Source: Molanna angustata (lineage: Eukaryota; Arthropoda; Insecta; Trichoptera; Molannidae). From it: 64,000 nucleotides of DNA. Location: positions 18,731,678 to 18,795,677 of the forward strand of contig OY754978.1 of assembly GCA_963576475.1 (NCBI GenBank). Direction: 5' to 3'. Position numbers and translations under genes: made by a program. The notes beneath the pieces are model-generated. The model was not told the origin of the DNA and made no database searches. It was given only the letters and a program-made list of their open reading frames with translations. Shown here in pieces: positions 22,521 through 33,825 of this stretch (position 1 is its first letter; each line of letters starts with the position of its first letter).

Positions 22521-22988
22521 GCGCATATGCAATAATAAAAAATATTCGATTACTTACACATTGGTACAAGTAGGTAAATATGACAAAAAATGACCTTATA
22601 AGTCATTGTCACCTCAGATATAAGAATTGTAGCTTTCATTATTTACAAAAAAAAACAATTCTCTCAATAGATGGCGTTACAACAAAATAAATAAAAAATA
22701 ATAAGATTGTTGATCATAATTTCACCAATAGATGGCTGTAGTAAAAATTCCTTATTTTCAAGCAAAAAGAATTTCAGTATTACAATATATAGAACTTTCA
22801 AAATTGAATTGATAGGGATCTCATTAAAAAGGCATAATTGGTGAACGTTGCACAAGCGCATAAAGTGATCACGTAAACCAGCCGATGACAGGTCGTAAGC
22901 CCTGTAGGTGCCTTGATTTCCAGGTTCTCCTACAATAAATATTCCAACTTCGTCTCTATTGAGATAATTAAAAATCTGTTAAAAAATA
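22521..22988 (-). mobile_element. F-family element, minus-strand copy
   Basis: 22740-22988 matches the right arm of the 13.2-kb palindrome. 22521-22548 is the inverted F head ('gcgcatatgcaataat'). Between them are two 'caatagatggc' direct repeats (22668 and 22728). This copy has one arm only, so it shows the unfolded form of the family or a recombinant. Confidence 0.6.
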
Positions 22989-23545
22989 AAATATATAAAA
23001 ATATTCATTTTTTAAGACATTTCCATCTAACATTGAATGTAACATGTCTAATTAATTAAAAAAAAACATAAAAAGAAGAGAAATATACAATTTAAACATG
23101 AAGTTCTTAAGAAAAATAATTGTCATATGAGTACAAACAGATGAAAATACTTAAAGACATTTCATCAAACATTGAATGTTACATGCTTGTTTGATGTATA
23201 GAAAATATTACGAAGATTATTTACATTCATGCTGCCAATGTCAAACGCATTTGTCTTTGCATGTACAGCAAATTAATTCAAATACAGAACATACATGATC
23301 TACTGTGAAACCATATAAATGGTACCTACTTAAACAAACACACTAAGTTTTTATTGAATATAAAGTTATCCAATTTTCTCAAAACATCTCATGAATTAAA
23401 AGGGAAAACATTATTTTAACATGCATTGTCATCGGTAATACACACTTTCTGAAAATTTCAAAGCTTTGACTGTTCGGATAGTTAGTTTAAAATCTTCTAT
23501 GCCTACACCCTTGACACTGCCACACACCACGCAAAATTAGTTTTC
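22989..23545. other. AT-rich sequence, nothing recognised
   Basis: Contains a short imperfect direct repeat ('aagacatttccatctaacattgaatg' type, at 23018 and 23157) about 140 bp apart. Otherwise nothing recognised. Confidence 0.4.
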
Positions 23546-23665
23546 AGTTAGTATTAACTCACCTCTCACATGAGGAAGATAACGGAGGTTATCGAAACAT
23601 GTTGTGTTTTAAAAAAATATAACTAGTGGAAACAAACAAAGTTTATTAATTTATTTTAAAATATA
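23546..23665 (+). repeat. Retroelement 3' tail with hairpin-GAAA motif, second copy
   Basis: TGAGGA (23571-23576), a perfect 6-bp stem GATAAC/GTTATC with GGAG loop (23578-23593), then GAAA (23594-23597) and an outer ACATG/CATGT pair. Similar to 231-361 before and after the hairpin, although the stem sequence itself differs. Confidence 0.45.
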
Positions 23666-23929
23666 GTTAAAAATCAATTGCAAAATTACAGTACGGACAA
23701 ACATGCGCGTGAATTTAAATAAAAGTGTGTAATAATGAGACGTTAGAAGTTTGAACAACAGACGAGCATTATGTTTATTTATTTACTAGCTTTTATGTCC
23801 CGCCGTTGGCCAAGAATGTAAAATTATGAAAGAAAAAGCAATCGTTTTTATAATATTGTCACCCAATTATTTTGCAATATCAGACTATGAAAAGTGGTTT
23901 GAAATTTGATTGAGTTTAAGTATTGTAAA

Positions 23930-24560
23930 ATGTTCAAGTGATGGCCACAACCCATTCTTTTTTATATATTGCTATAAAGTGTGAATGAAGTATAATATTT
24001 ATACAATTTCTGCTCGCATGGACTATGCGTAATGGTTTTAAATATGACTGTTTATCAACGTTGTAAAGAGATTGGTTTGGCCACAACCCCCATTTTTAAA
24101 TATTATCATCGAAAACAAATTGTAATGTGTACCTATTGAAAATTTAGTAATTTTGGATGTTGGGATGTGGTTAAAATTTGATTAAACAAACGTAGGTACT
24201 GAAAAGATCTAGTATTGGTCACATCCCATTCGTTTTTATATTTTTTCATCAAGTGTGCATTATATTTTTGCTCAATTTGACTGAAAGTCTTCATTAACGA
24301 AGAAGAAGAAGACTTGAACTATAGTAAATAGTTTTTAATTTGAATATAAATGTTGTGAAGAGTACAGTAATGGCAATTCAGTAAATTATTCAAAATAGGA
24401 TGATATAAATGGTTTAAATTTAATTAAACAAAAGTATTGAAAAGATTCTAGTGCAGGTTATATCGTCACATCCCATATCCCATTCATTTCATATGTATTT
24501 TCATCAAGTGTGCATATCGTTAATAATATTTCTGCACAATAGACTATTAGACTTAAAACT
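23930..24560. repeat. Diverged tandem repeat, about 138-240-bp units
   Basis: Four units begin with variants of 'ggccacaacccattc' (about 23942, 24079, 24217 and 24465), and two contain 'catcaagtgtgcat'. The same 'ttggccacaaccca' phrase occurs once inside the satellite array near 54163. Confidence 0.6.
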
Positions 24561-25030
24561 AACCCAAAAGACTAAATAAAAAAGAGAAAAATAAGTATAA
24601 GACTATAAGAAATAGTTTGTATAAAAAACTATTCCAATGGTCTACATAAAATAAGTAAAAATACATATACCTAATAGAAGAATGAGACTATTGGAAATAG
24701 ATTGTATAAAAGCTCACCCAAAGGTCTACAAAAAAGAAGAAGAAGAATATTTAGACTATTGGAAATAGTTTGTATAAATACTGACCAAAAGGTCTACATA
24801 AAAGAAAATGAATAAGACTATTGGAAATAGTTTGTATTAAAACTCTCCCAAAAGTCTACGTACTTAAATGAAGAAGAATAATAATTAGACTAAAGGAAAT
24901 AATTTTTATAAAAAAATGACCCAAATGTATACATAAAAGAAGAAGAAGATGATTTAGACAATAGGAAATAGTTTGTATAAAAACTGCCCTAAAGGTCTAC
25001 ATAAAATTAAGAAGAAAAAGAATTAGACTC
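24560..25030. repeat. About 70-bp tandem repeat with GAA-rich spacers
   Basis: About seven units of the form 'gactattggaaatagtttgt ... aaaggtctacataaaa' followed by AAGAAG runs. The units are diverged and vary in length. Confidence 0.75.
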
Positions 25031-25206
25031 CAGGACCCGCCGCTTCAGGCCCTTCAGTACCTCCCGTCCCTTTAATCCCTCATTACGTCCCTTCCCATCA
25101 GGCCCTTCAGTACCTTCCGTCCCTTCAGGCAGTTTTATACCTCCCGTCCCTTCAGGCCCTTTAGTGCCTCCCTTCCCTTCATTACATCCCGTCCCATCAG
25201 TCGGTT
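25031..25206. repeat. Degenerate CCCTTCAG minisatellite
   Basis: Irregular repeats of 'ccttcagtacctcccgtc'. The same motif is amplified much further at 44.5-45.4 kb. Confidence 0.75.
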
Positions 25207-25865
25207 AAGAAAAGTTTAAATCCAGAAACCATCCTGGAAGAACCGCGAAGAGATGAAAGAACCTTCTTTTCCCAGGATGCTCTACTTAATAGGTAAAATG
25301 ACTAAATACACGAAGAAGAAGAAAAAAGTTTAAACCCAGATACCTGCGAAGAGATGGAAGGACAGTTGGACCTTCTTCTCCCAGGATTCTCCAACTTCAT
25401 AGGTAAAATGAGCAAAAATACACGATGAAGAAGAAGAAGAAGAAATAGGTTTAAATCCAGATACCTGCGAAGAGATGGAAGGAAAATTGGACATTCTTCT
25501 CCCAGGTTAGTCCACCTTCAAAGGTAAAATGACCAAATAGACGATGAAGAAGAAGAAGAAAAAAGTTTAAATCCAGAAACCTGCGAAGAGATGGAAGGAA
25601 AATTGGACCTTCATCTCCCAGGATAGTTCATCTTCATAGGTAAGATGACCAAGTACACGTTGAAGAAAAAGAAGAAAAAAGTTTATATGCAGAACCCGTC
25701 CTGGAAGACCTGTGAAGAGATGGAGGGACAGTCGGACCTTCTTTTCCCAGGATACTCCCCCTTCATAGGTAAAACGACCAAATACACGAAGAAGAAGAAG
25801 AATAAGAAAAAAGTTTAAATCCAAAAACCATCCTGGGCATACGCTCGACAATTCACCAAAGTTTC
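25207..25865. repeat. About 115-130-bp tandem repeat
   Basis: Six units start with 'gtttaaatccagaaacc' variants (about 25215, 25328, 25449, 25566, 25681 and 25814), run through 'cataggtaaaatgacc' and end in (GAA)n. The matching unit at 45.4-45.9 kb shows the same internal order. Confidence 0.8.
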
Positions 25866-26730
25866 ATTATAATCGGACAAACGGTTGATAAATAAATAAA
25901 TAAAATAATTTTCCTATAGGAAATCAGTATAGGTATATTATTGTTGATTTGTAAGTAAATAGTATTAGGTAGGTACCTACCTACAACAAACTTCTAAATA
26001 AATTCGATTCCTAACAAATTTTATTTGAATATCACATTCTTTCTGTAGCCATGGAAACGATTCGAACACATAAGTAATATCGAATGGTTCGGATACATTT
26101 TTTGAATATGTAGGTACCTACATTGGTTTGTTCGATGCCATAAAAATGAAAATTGTCAGAAAAATCAAATATTATTTACAAATTATGCAATTTTATTATG
26201 CCTATATCTTTACTAATAAATAACACATTTTTACAATATATGTCTTAAAACTTGCCGTAATGTCTTGTGTTTCATTTTATTATTTCATAATTACATTTAT
26301 TTCAAAGGTTTATTATTTTCAAGAACATATTCATTCGGTGGGAAAATGAAATATTGTATGAAAAGATATTAAAATGGCGGCGTTTATGTACAAAAGGCTT
26401 ACTTTAAAAATAAGTTAAACATTATAATTATACCAAATATTCACCATGTTTTTCACTTAAACGCTAAGTTATACTTCAAAATATATTTTTTTTGTGTAAA
26501 TACCTACTTCTAACTTTTAAACTAACAGATATTTGCGTGCAAAATGTACACTTTTTTGACAGATATGACTTGGAAAATTTTGTATGAAAAAAATAATTAT
26601 TTAAATATTTTTAAAATTCAGCATTTCTATCGCATTCTTTTTAGCGTGACACTGCATCAGGTATACTGGTACATGTTCGCACTTAAATTAGATTTTTAGA
26701 TGCTCTTGGTTTTTCAGAAGGCGTGAGACA
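25866..26730. other. AT-rich sequence, nothing recognised
   Basis: No repeat or gene that I can name. Confidence 0.4.
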
Positions 26731-26770
26731 AACACACACACACACACATACACACACACACACACACACA
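26731..26770. repeat. (AC)n microsatellite
   Basis: AC repeat of about 40 bp with one T interruption. Confidence 0.95.
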
Positions 26771-26822
26771 TACACTAACATTTTGATTGCTTTATTACTT
26801 TAGATTTAATACAATTTACGCC

Positions 26823-27508
26823 TTAAGAGGACATATAACGCTAAACTTAGTGACTGAAAACACGATATATTAAAACCGCCCAATGCACTATGAAGTTATG
26901 CGTTAGTAAGGGTAAATATCGCGTGCGTTAAAAAAGGTTTATACGTGATTTAAATTATCGGAAACCCCAAATTTGTTGATTTTTTGCATTTTAAGAACAA
27001 ATCTTAGTTGAAATGAAAAAAAATTATCGGTCATTCACTTTGATTTTATGCACTCTTTAAGCTTATAAAATATTTATTTCTCTACGACACATAGTTATGG
27101 AGTAATTTTACAAAAATGCTGTAAAAAAGGATATTTTTAATCGAAAATTTTTATTATTGCATATGCGCAAACATTGGATTTTTCCCTGTCGGGAGTCAAA
27201 GATATTTTTAACAGATTTTTAATTATCTCAATAGAGACGAAGTTGGAATATTTACTGTAGGAGAACCGGGAAATCAAGGCACATACAGGGCTTACGACCT
27301 GTTATCGGTTGGTTTACGTGATCACTTTATGCGCTTGCGCAACGTTCACGTTAGGCTGAATTTTAGGCTGAATTTTAAAATTGTGTGACGAACATTCACT
27401 AGAGAAATGTTGAAAAGACTTATACTATTTTTTCTAGAAACACACTGTTTAACATATTTGAGGGATTTGATTTGAAATCGAGGTGTTTAGGTTTATATGG
27501 CCCCTTAA
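26823..27508 (+). mobile_element. T-family element, copy 4, with nested F fragment
   Basis: TTAA at 26823-26826 and 27505-27508 bound the copy. 27141-27349 is an F-family insertion, followed by a small duplication of 'ttaggctgaatttt'. Confidence 0.8.
27141..27349 (+). mobile_element. F-family fragment nested in T-family copy 4
   Basis: Has the F head ('attattgcatatgcgcaaac') and about 170 bp of the arm, ending at 'gcgcaacgttcac'. There is no palindrome here. Confidence 0.7.
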
Positions 27509-27669
27509 TAGCCGTTTACATATACCTACAAATAAAACAGTATTTTAACACGATGATACATGAAAAAAATATTAAAAAAACAGAATTGTATAGAAAAAGA
27601 AAAATAATAATATATGAATTAACGAATGAAACATATATAGACATTATATGAATGTGAGTGAGGTGATAA

Positions 27670-27785
27670 ATCTGGTTGGTTGGAAGAAATTACCTGATGG
27701 CAATAAGCCCGCCAGTGTACCTACATTATATTTGTTTATATTAAGTACAAGAAGGTAAATATATACATAAATAAATGATACATAT
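27670..27785 (+). repeat. LINE 3'-end fragment
   Basis: 'tgatggcaataagcccgcc' followed by a T-rich stretch and an 'ataaataaat' tail is a recurring LINE 3' end in moth genomes, as I recognise it. No coding part. Confidence 0.5.
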
Positions 27786-28452
27786 ACAATTAAGTATAAA
27801 AATATGAGGTGCTCGACTGTCTACCTACCCATTATGTATGTTAGTTCTGAAAAAAAATCGTAAAACTAAACAGCAGACGACCATGTTTCAAATGTTTTAT
27901 AAGTGTGACTGAGGTTATTAATGGAGGTATGCAAATATAGGGGTTGTGGGGTCGCTAGGTTGTCTGTCTTGCTCTTAGAATAGGAACATGGCGTGATGAT
28001 ATAGGTCTTGCAAAATCTTTACTTCCAGCGTCATCATAGTACGTGCGCCTTCCCACCTCTTATTGTCGCCATTTTCCTTTTCCCCACCAATGAAGCATAA
28101 ATCATTCAGTTTTTAAAACTTTTTTAGTTTCTGTTTTTTCTATTTATTTATTTTAATGTATTAATTATTTATTTTAATATGCAGGTGGATCGTTTTATTT
28201 TTTAATATGCAGGTAGATGATTATTTGCTTAAGCACATGGGCCAAACGATTTATACGATTTATTTATTTTAATATGTGCTTAAGAAATTTTAATGTTTTT
28301 TTAGCAAGATGATATTAATAAATATACAACAATAACTTATTGATCAATAACATCTCTTATGGTAACATTAATTAAATTAATGAATGTCTTAATTACCTAC
28401 AAATCACTATTGATTCAATACTTATTTAAACATTCAGATTGTTTTTCCATAT
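27786..28452. other. Unrecognised sequence
   Basis: AT-rich, with a small direct repeat 'ttaatatgcaggt' near 28175 and 28203 and repeated 'tatttattttaat'. No gene. Confidence 0.4.
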
Positions 28453-28458
28453 ATTACC

Positions 28459-28645
28459 TGTGGCATATTTATATGATTGGTACTCACCCAGGGCTGCTTC
28501 TGGTACTGCACTGTGTAGTGGTCACCAAACAACTGGTTCTGGATCACATCTCTAGCCCTAAGGACATCTAAGTTACCCCCACTTAGTGGGAGGAGCTAAC
28601 TTTACTTAGTATACATACTTACCTTTATACAGTGCATATGCTACA
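28459..28645 (-). repeat. 3' LTR of the gypsy element
   Basis: 187 bp, identical by eye to 33633-33819, immediately outside the ATTACC duplication. Confidence 0.95.
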
Positions 28646-28656
28646 TCCCTTTCTTA
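28646..28656 (-). other. Polypurine tract
   Basis: On the minus strand AAGAAAGGGA directly abuts the TG of the 3' LTR, the place where plus-strand DNA synthesis is primed. Confidence 0.8.
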
Positions 28657-28727
28657 TTATATTTTATTTTTATTTAAAACTACTTCTTATTTCTTTATAT
28701 CTTTATTCGTTATTTGGTTAAGTGTGA

Positions 28728-31094
28728 TCATTCAAGTTCATTTTCACTAATTGAATCTTTATCCCTATCTTGTTGTTCTTCATCTTGTATTGATTTCCAC
28801 TGCCCATGTATCTTCTTTAAGTGAATCACGTTTCTTCTATAATGCTGTCCTGTTTCGTCATTCCGGATGTCTATATCTCCCCCTTCTTTTCTTTCCACTG
28901 TATGGATTGTTGGTTCGAAATTTAAACTCAATTTATTATTCTTATTTGTATTCTTTATGTACACCTTATCTCCTGGTTTCAATTCGTTTTCTTTCGCCTT
29001 CCTCTTTTTATCCGCGTATGTTTTTCCTCTCTCTTTTTCCTCTTTATCTCTGTCTCTAACCTCCAGGTCTCGTGGTTCATGGCTAATGTCACCAAGCATA
29101 GGAATTTTATCTCGAAATTGTCTTTTGAAAAATAGTTCCGATGGTGTCTTCCCAGTCACCGAATGAGGTGTACTATTATACATTATGAGATATTCGAGTA
29201 AGCACTCTTTCCAATCCTTCTTTTCAACTTGACTAATCTTTAAGCGCTTTAAAATATCTTTATTTTGACGTTCCACTTCTCCATTCTGTTGTGGCCAGTA
29301 GGGTATTGTATTATACAATTTTATATTTCTTTCTTTGCAGAATGCTTTAATTTCTTCACTAGCAAATTGTCTTCCATTATCAGCTGTTATAGTGACAGGA
29401 TATCCGAGCCTACTAAAAATTTCTTTGAGAAGGGAAATAATTTCTGTAGTGGTGATTCTACGACATATTTTGATTTCTTTATATCTACTAAAATAGTCCA
29501 CCACTACAAATATATAGTCATTACTTGGCAATGGTCCCATTAAATCTATGGCAATATCTACCCATGACTCCTCTGGCAACTCTCTACGTTTTAATGGATT
29601 CGGAGGATTCGGTGCAGATACCAGAGTGCACCCCTGGCATGATTTGACAAAATTTTCAGCATCTTTATCGTATTTTGGCCACCACACTTTTGTTCTTAGA
29701 CGTGATTTCATAGCTACAATACCAGGGTGGCCTTCATGGGCTGCACTCAAAACTTGATGCCGTAGCTTTTGTGGAATTACTATTTTTGTTCCTCTGAGCA
29801 AAATATCATCATAAAAGCATAATTCACTTTGAAATATTTTGTAGGCTTTAACCTCTTCCTTCCAGATATTATTATACAATCCTTCTTTAACTTTCAATAT
29901 ATCTCGATCTTGTTTGGAACAATCTGCAATTTCTTTCATAGGTACAGCTACTGGCCTGATATACTCAATAATTTGGTGAATATAGCTTTCACGTACCTCT
30001 GGTAAAATTTTTGGTACAATACAAAGTCTTGATAAAGAGTCCGCTATGTTATTTTTTCCAGGTCGATATACTACTTTATATTTATAAGATTGAAGACGTA
30101 ATATCCATCTTTCTATTCGTGCACATGGTTTCGATTTTGGGCCAAATATTATTTCTAATGGTTTATGATCTGTTACAAGTTCAAACTCCTTGCCATAAAG
30201 AAAAATATGAAAGTGTTCTACAGCCCAAACCAATGCTAAAGCTTCTTTTTCCGTTTGACAGTATCGTCGTTCACAGTCGGTAAGAGTTTTATTTCCGTAT
30301 GCAATTATTCTAGGTCCATTCTTGTCTATTTGAATTAATACTCCTCCTAGTCCCACTGGGCTTGCATCGGCAACTACAATAGTTCGATCTTTTACATCAT
30401 AGTATCCTAAGGTAGGGATATTTGTGAGTGCCGATTTTAATGTTGCAAAGGCTATTTGTTGCTGTATATTCCATGATTTTTGTATTTCAGATTCTTTTTT
30501 TCGAAGTAATTCTTTAAGTGGTTCAGTTAAAGTGGCCAAATTCGGGATCCATTTGCCCACAAAGTTGACCAAGCCAAGGAAACTCTGTAGTTCTGCTATT
30601 GTTTTGGGTGGTCTAAATTCCTGAATTGTTGATATATATTTTGCAAGTGGTCTGACACCCTTTTCTGTTAATTCGTGTCCTAAAAATTGTACCTTTTTTA
30701 CTTTAATAATACATTTATCATTCCTTAAAACTACTCTATTTTCTTCTAAAATTCTGATAACTTCTTTCAGCCTTGTATCATGTTCTTTTCCATCATTACC
30801 ATACACTAAAATGTCATCTATAAAATTGATTACTCCCTCACAACCTAATAACATTCGTTCCAAAGTCTTTTGGAAAATTTCTGGTGCACATGTTATTCCA
30901 AACATCAGACGTTTATACCTATATAGGCCCTTGCTTGTAATAAATGTTGTGATGTGTCTTGAATTAGGATGTAATTCAATCTGGTGAAATGCATCTTTGA
31001 TGTCGAGTTTACTGAAATATTTTGCATTACGCATCTTAGGCAATAATTTATCCATTGTTGGGAGTGGATGATGAAGGACCACGAGCTTCTTCAA
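28728..31094 (-). pseudogene. pol: Pol polyprotein of the gypsy element, N-terminally deleted
   Basis: 788 codons open. The reverse transcriptase starts abruptly at HHPLPTMD (8-15), so the fingers segment with the conserved 'R.CVD.R.LN' type motif is absent. LDIKDAFHQIEL (30-41, catalytic D31) and FIDD (91-94) are present. RNase H has D243, E284, D309 and D352. Integrase has the H/H...C486-x2-C489 zinc module and catalytic D517, D572 and E608 (35 residues between the last two). A C-terminal charged tail follows a GDKVYIK module. All visible catalytic residues downstream of the deletion are intact and there is no internal stop. The deletion also puts pol out of frame with gag-protease. The copy is probably unable to make active reverse transcriptase, although its ends could be mobilised by a complete relative. 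Confidence 0.92.
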
Positions 31095-32442
31095 TGATAT
31101 CTCTTTTCATCAGTTCTGCTATTTTGGCATCGACCATTTTTTCCAGGGGTATGGGAATTCTTCTATATGGTTGTGAAATTGGTTGAATTGACTTATTAAT
31201 AGGAATTTCAACCAATACATTCCTAAATTTTGGAAATACTATAGAATCTATTTGATTTACTTCTAGCCCGATTTTGAGTATTCCTAATGACATAGCCGTT
31301 GCCTTTCCCAAAAGATTCCTTGTACCATCAGTGACGACATAAAATATACTTTTTGTGGATTTTTCTCCTATTTGGAATTTTGCCTCAAAAGATCCATCTA
31401 ATTTTAATGGTATATTGCTACCATAAGCTAGGAATGTTTTGTTTGGATTCTTTATTTGATTGTATACCACAACTTGGCTATTTTTCATCATTTTCCACGT
31501 TTTGTCTGTGATTAAATTATGTTTACATCCTGAGTCCACTAACATCTGTACTTTTACCCCTCCAATTTTGCATTCAAACTCATTATCATCAGCATCTATG
31601 TGGAAAACATAGTGTATTTCATCCACTTTATTCGCATCAATATTTAAATCACGCCGAAATTTCTTCGGATTCTTTTTATATTTATCTTCATTTTTTCTTT
31701 TTGTCAAGTCAGTTTTACAACATTTTCTGAAGTGACCAATCAAGCCGCAGTCATTACATTTTTTTTCTTTGGCAGGGCATTGCCAATCTTTTGTGTGATT
31801 TCTATATCCACATCTTCTACATAGTATATTCTTGATTGGCCAAATTTTCTTTGTTCTTGTGTCTATTTTATTAACACTTTGACTTGTTGTACACATTTTG
31901 TCAAATTCATCCATCTGTCGGCTTACAGCTTCAAGTGCATTGGCTTCTGAAATTATGTTGTCTAATGACATAGCATCCCCAGTTTGGAGAATTTTCTTCC
32001 TCAATTCAATAGAAGAACACTTTTCTGTTATTTGGTCAATAATATGTTCATTTTTGTCATGAAATTGACATTTGTCTGCTTGTTGTCGTAAACGGACTAA
32101 AAATTTCTCAAACTTTTCATTTGTTTCTTGTTTGAGTAATCTAAACAAATGGCGTTCATATACTTTGCTTTGTTTAGGTGCAAAATAAGCATCAAGTCTT
32201 GTAATAGCCAGATCAAAAATATTCACATGGTCAGGTGATTGGATATTTACTTCAGGTATATTATAAAATATTTCTTGTAGCTCCAGACCTCCAAAATGCA
32301 ATAAGGTCGCTCTCTTTTTTTCACTGTTATCAATACTCATAGCTTCAAGGTATATAAAGAGTGCTCTCTTCCATCGTTCCCATCTCAACCCTACTGAGCT
32401 AGGGTCACCTTCACACACAAATTTCTCCAATGTCAAAGACAT
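31048..32442 (-). CDS. gag: Gag-protease polyprotein of the gypsy element
   Basis: 464 codons from ATG at 32440-32442. Residues 1-190 are a capsid-type Gag region. Two nucleic-acid-binding zinc knuckles follow: C208-x2-C-x4-H-x5-C222 (one residue longer than the canonical spacing) and C229-x2-C-x4-H-x4-C242, then a Lys/Arg-rich stretch. The aspartic protease has its catalytic DSG at 303-305 and a LLG partner motif at 377-379. The frame continues into the N-terminal edge of reverse transcriptase (PYRRIP, then RDIIEEARGPSS at 448-458) and then ends after six unrelated residues at the deletion junction. It overlaps pol by 47 bp in another frame. Gag would form virus-like particles and the protease would cut the polyprotein. 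Both look intact. Confidence 0.92.
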   Translation of the reverse strand: MSLTLEKFVCEGDPSSVGLRWERWKRALFIYLEAMSIDNSEKKRATLLHFGGLELQEIFYNIPEVNIQSPDHVNIFDLAITRLDAYFAPKQSKVYERHLFRLLKQETNEKFEKFLVRLRQQADKCQFHDKNEHIIDQITEKCSSIELRKKILQTGDAMSLDNIISEANALEAVSRQMDEFDKMCTTSQSVNKIDTRTKKIWPIKNILCRRCGYRNHTKDWQCPAKEKKCNDCGLIGHFRKCCKTDLTKRKNEDKYKKNPKKFRRDLNIDANKVDEIHYVFHIDADDNEFECKIGGVKVQMLVDSGCKHNLITDKTWKMMKNSQVVVYNQIKNPNKTFLAYGSNIPLKLDGSFEAKFQIGEKSTKSIFYVVTDGTRNLLGKATAMSLGILKIGLEVNQIDSIVFPKFRNVLVEIPINKSIQPISQPYRRIPIPLEKMVDAKIAELMKRDIIEEARGPSSSTPNNG

Positions 32443-32499
32443 TATGTGGATTTTTTTTTCAACAACCTGGAAAAATAATTTAATTAAGGCATACTTACC

Positions 32500-32960
32500 A
32501 CATGGGTGATATCATAGTCAAAGACTTTATCTCTTGGTCAATAAATGACCATCAGGATATCAGTCAAAGACAATCAAGATATCTATCACTAGTTCATGAC
32601 CTTCATAATATCACGGTCATTTATTATCACGGTCATTTATTATCACGGTCATTTATTATCACGGTCATTTATTATCACAGGACATCATAGTGTCATTTTA
32701 TTATCACAAGACATCATATTATGTCATTTTATTATCACAAGACATCATATGTCATTTTATTATCACAGGATATCATAATCAATAGACTCAAAATCTTAAT
32801 CAAGGACTTTGAAGATATCATAATCTAAAGAAACTCAGGATATCATATTCAAAGACCATCAAGACATTACAGTCCATAGACCCTCCAGATATCATATCAC
32901 ATAACATTTTCCAAGGATATCAGTCTAAAGACCTTCAAGATATCATATCACAGTAACATT
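32500..32960. repeat. Degenerate minisatellite in the gypsy leader
   Basis: 'ttattatcacggtcatt' (17 bp) is repeated about four times at 32610-32680, then longer 'ttattatcacaagacatcat' units, flanked by irregular 'agacc.tcaagatatcat' repeats. Confidence 0.75.
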
Positions 32961-32976
32961 TTGTTACATTCATCAA

Positions 32977-33151
32977 GGTATATCCCACAAAGTGGAGTAA
33001 TCAGCAACAGGTGTGCATTGCCTTATAAGCGGAAGCACGACACATGAGTGCATCCCTACACACCAGCCTTGTCTTACCAAAGAGGGCACTATATTCAGAA
33101 TGGGTGGTGAACCCCATTACTGAACTGTGTAAAATATTATTTTGCCTCATG
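32977..33151 (-). repeat. R1 interspersed repeat inside the gypsy leader
   Basis: On the minus strand shares 'cagttcagtaatggggttca', 'accacccattctgaatatag' and 'ggcaatgcacacc' with the copy at 10434. It lies wholly inside the retrotransposon. Confidence 0.65.
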
Positions 33152-33617
33152 TTTTGAATTACATCACTTCACATAACATTTAACAACTCATTGTAAAATT
33201 ATGCTTTGAAAAATTATTATAGCTTTTAAGAAATATGAAAATCACTATTATTTTAACCTCATTTGTCATATTTTGGAATAACTTTCACAAAATAAATCAT
33301 TTCATAATCATTTTACAATCATTTCATAATCATTGTGCAATAATATTATTTATTTAAATTGTTTAAAGAAAACTGTACTTTTTTATTCTTAAAGTAAACT
33401 TGTTTACTTTTTCTTAAAAGTACCTACATTTTCTTACATCTAGTAAAGTAAAATAAAAAAATTGATGCTATACTGTTTCACAAATGAAACATTCAGAGGA
33501 TGCATTGGCAAACAAGTCATCCAATTTGTTTAATTTTTTATGAACATATACCAAATTAAAAAACTATTTGATAAATTGCACAATATTAATCAAATATTTT
33601 CAATAGGAAATAAAGTT

Positions 33618-33631
33618 CATCCTCGTCGCCA
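33618..33631 (-). other. Primer binding site, tRNA-Ser
   Basis: On the minus strand TGGCGACGAGGATG, one base inside the 5' LTR. Complementary to a tRNA 3' end ...CCTCGTCGCCA, which is that of tRNA-Ser(GCT) in animals. Ser priming is known for some gypsy elements. Confidence 0.75.
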
Positions 33632-33632
33632 T

Positions 33633-33819
33633 TGTGGCATATTTATATGATTGGTACTCACCCAGGGCTGCTTCTGGTACTGCACTGTGTAGTGGTCACC
33701 AAACAACTGGTTCTGGATCACATCTCTAGCCCTAAGGACATCTAAGTTACCCCCACTTAGTGGGAGGAGCTAACTTTACTTAGTATACATACTTACCTTT
33801 ATACAGTGCATATGCTACA
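33633..33819 (-). repeat. 5' LTR of the gypsy element
   Basis: 187 bp. On the minus strand begins TGTAGCATATG and ends ATATGCCACA, and is identical to the other LTR. It should hold the promoter, but I could not assign TATA or initiator elements with certainty. Confidence 0.95.
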
Positions 33820-33825
33820 ATTACC

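Larger units (their letters stand above)
32443..33617 (-). other. Long 5' leader of the gypsy element
   Basis: 1.2 kb lies between the primer site and the gag ATG, much longer than usual for such a compact element. It contains an R1 interspersed repeat (32977-33151) and a degenerate minisatellite (32500-32960). Packaging signals cannot be recognised. Confidence 0.6.
28453..33825 (-). mobile_element. Ty3/gypsy LTR retrotransposon (mag-like), recently inserted, RT-deleted
   Basis: Complete element of 5,361 bp (28459-33819) between 6-bp target duplications ATTACC (28453-28458 and 33820-33825). It has two LTRs of 187 bp that are identical by eye, a tRNA-Ser type primer site, a 1.19-kb leader, a gag-protease frame, a pol frame and a polypurine tract, all on the minus strand. 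No env. Two zinc knuckles in gag, a DSG protease and K02A2.6-like integrase suggest the mag lineage; this is recognition and not a tree. Identical LTRs mean insertion was recent, yet about 35-40 codons of reverse transcriptase are missing. Confidence 0.93.

Noticed and set aside
28751..30624. Plus-strand frames of 60-100 codons across the gypsy pol region
   Set aside because: They are antisense shadows of the minus-strand pol frame.
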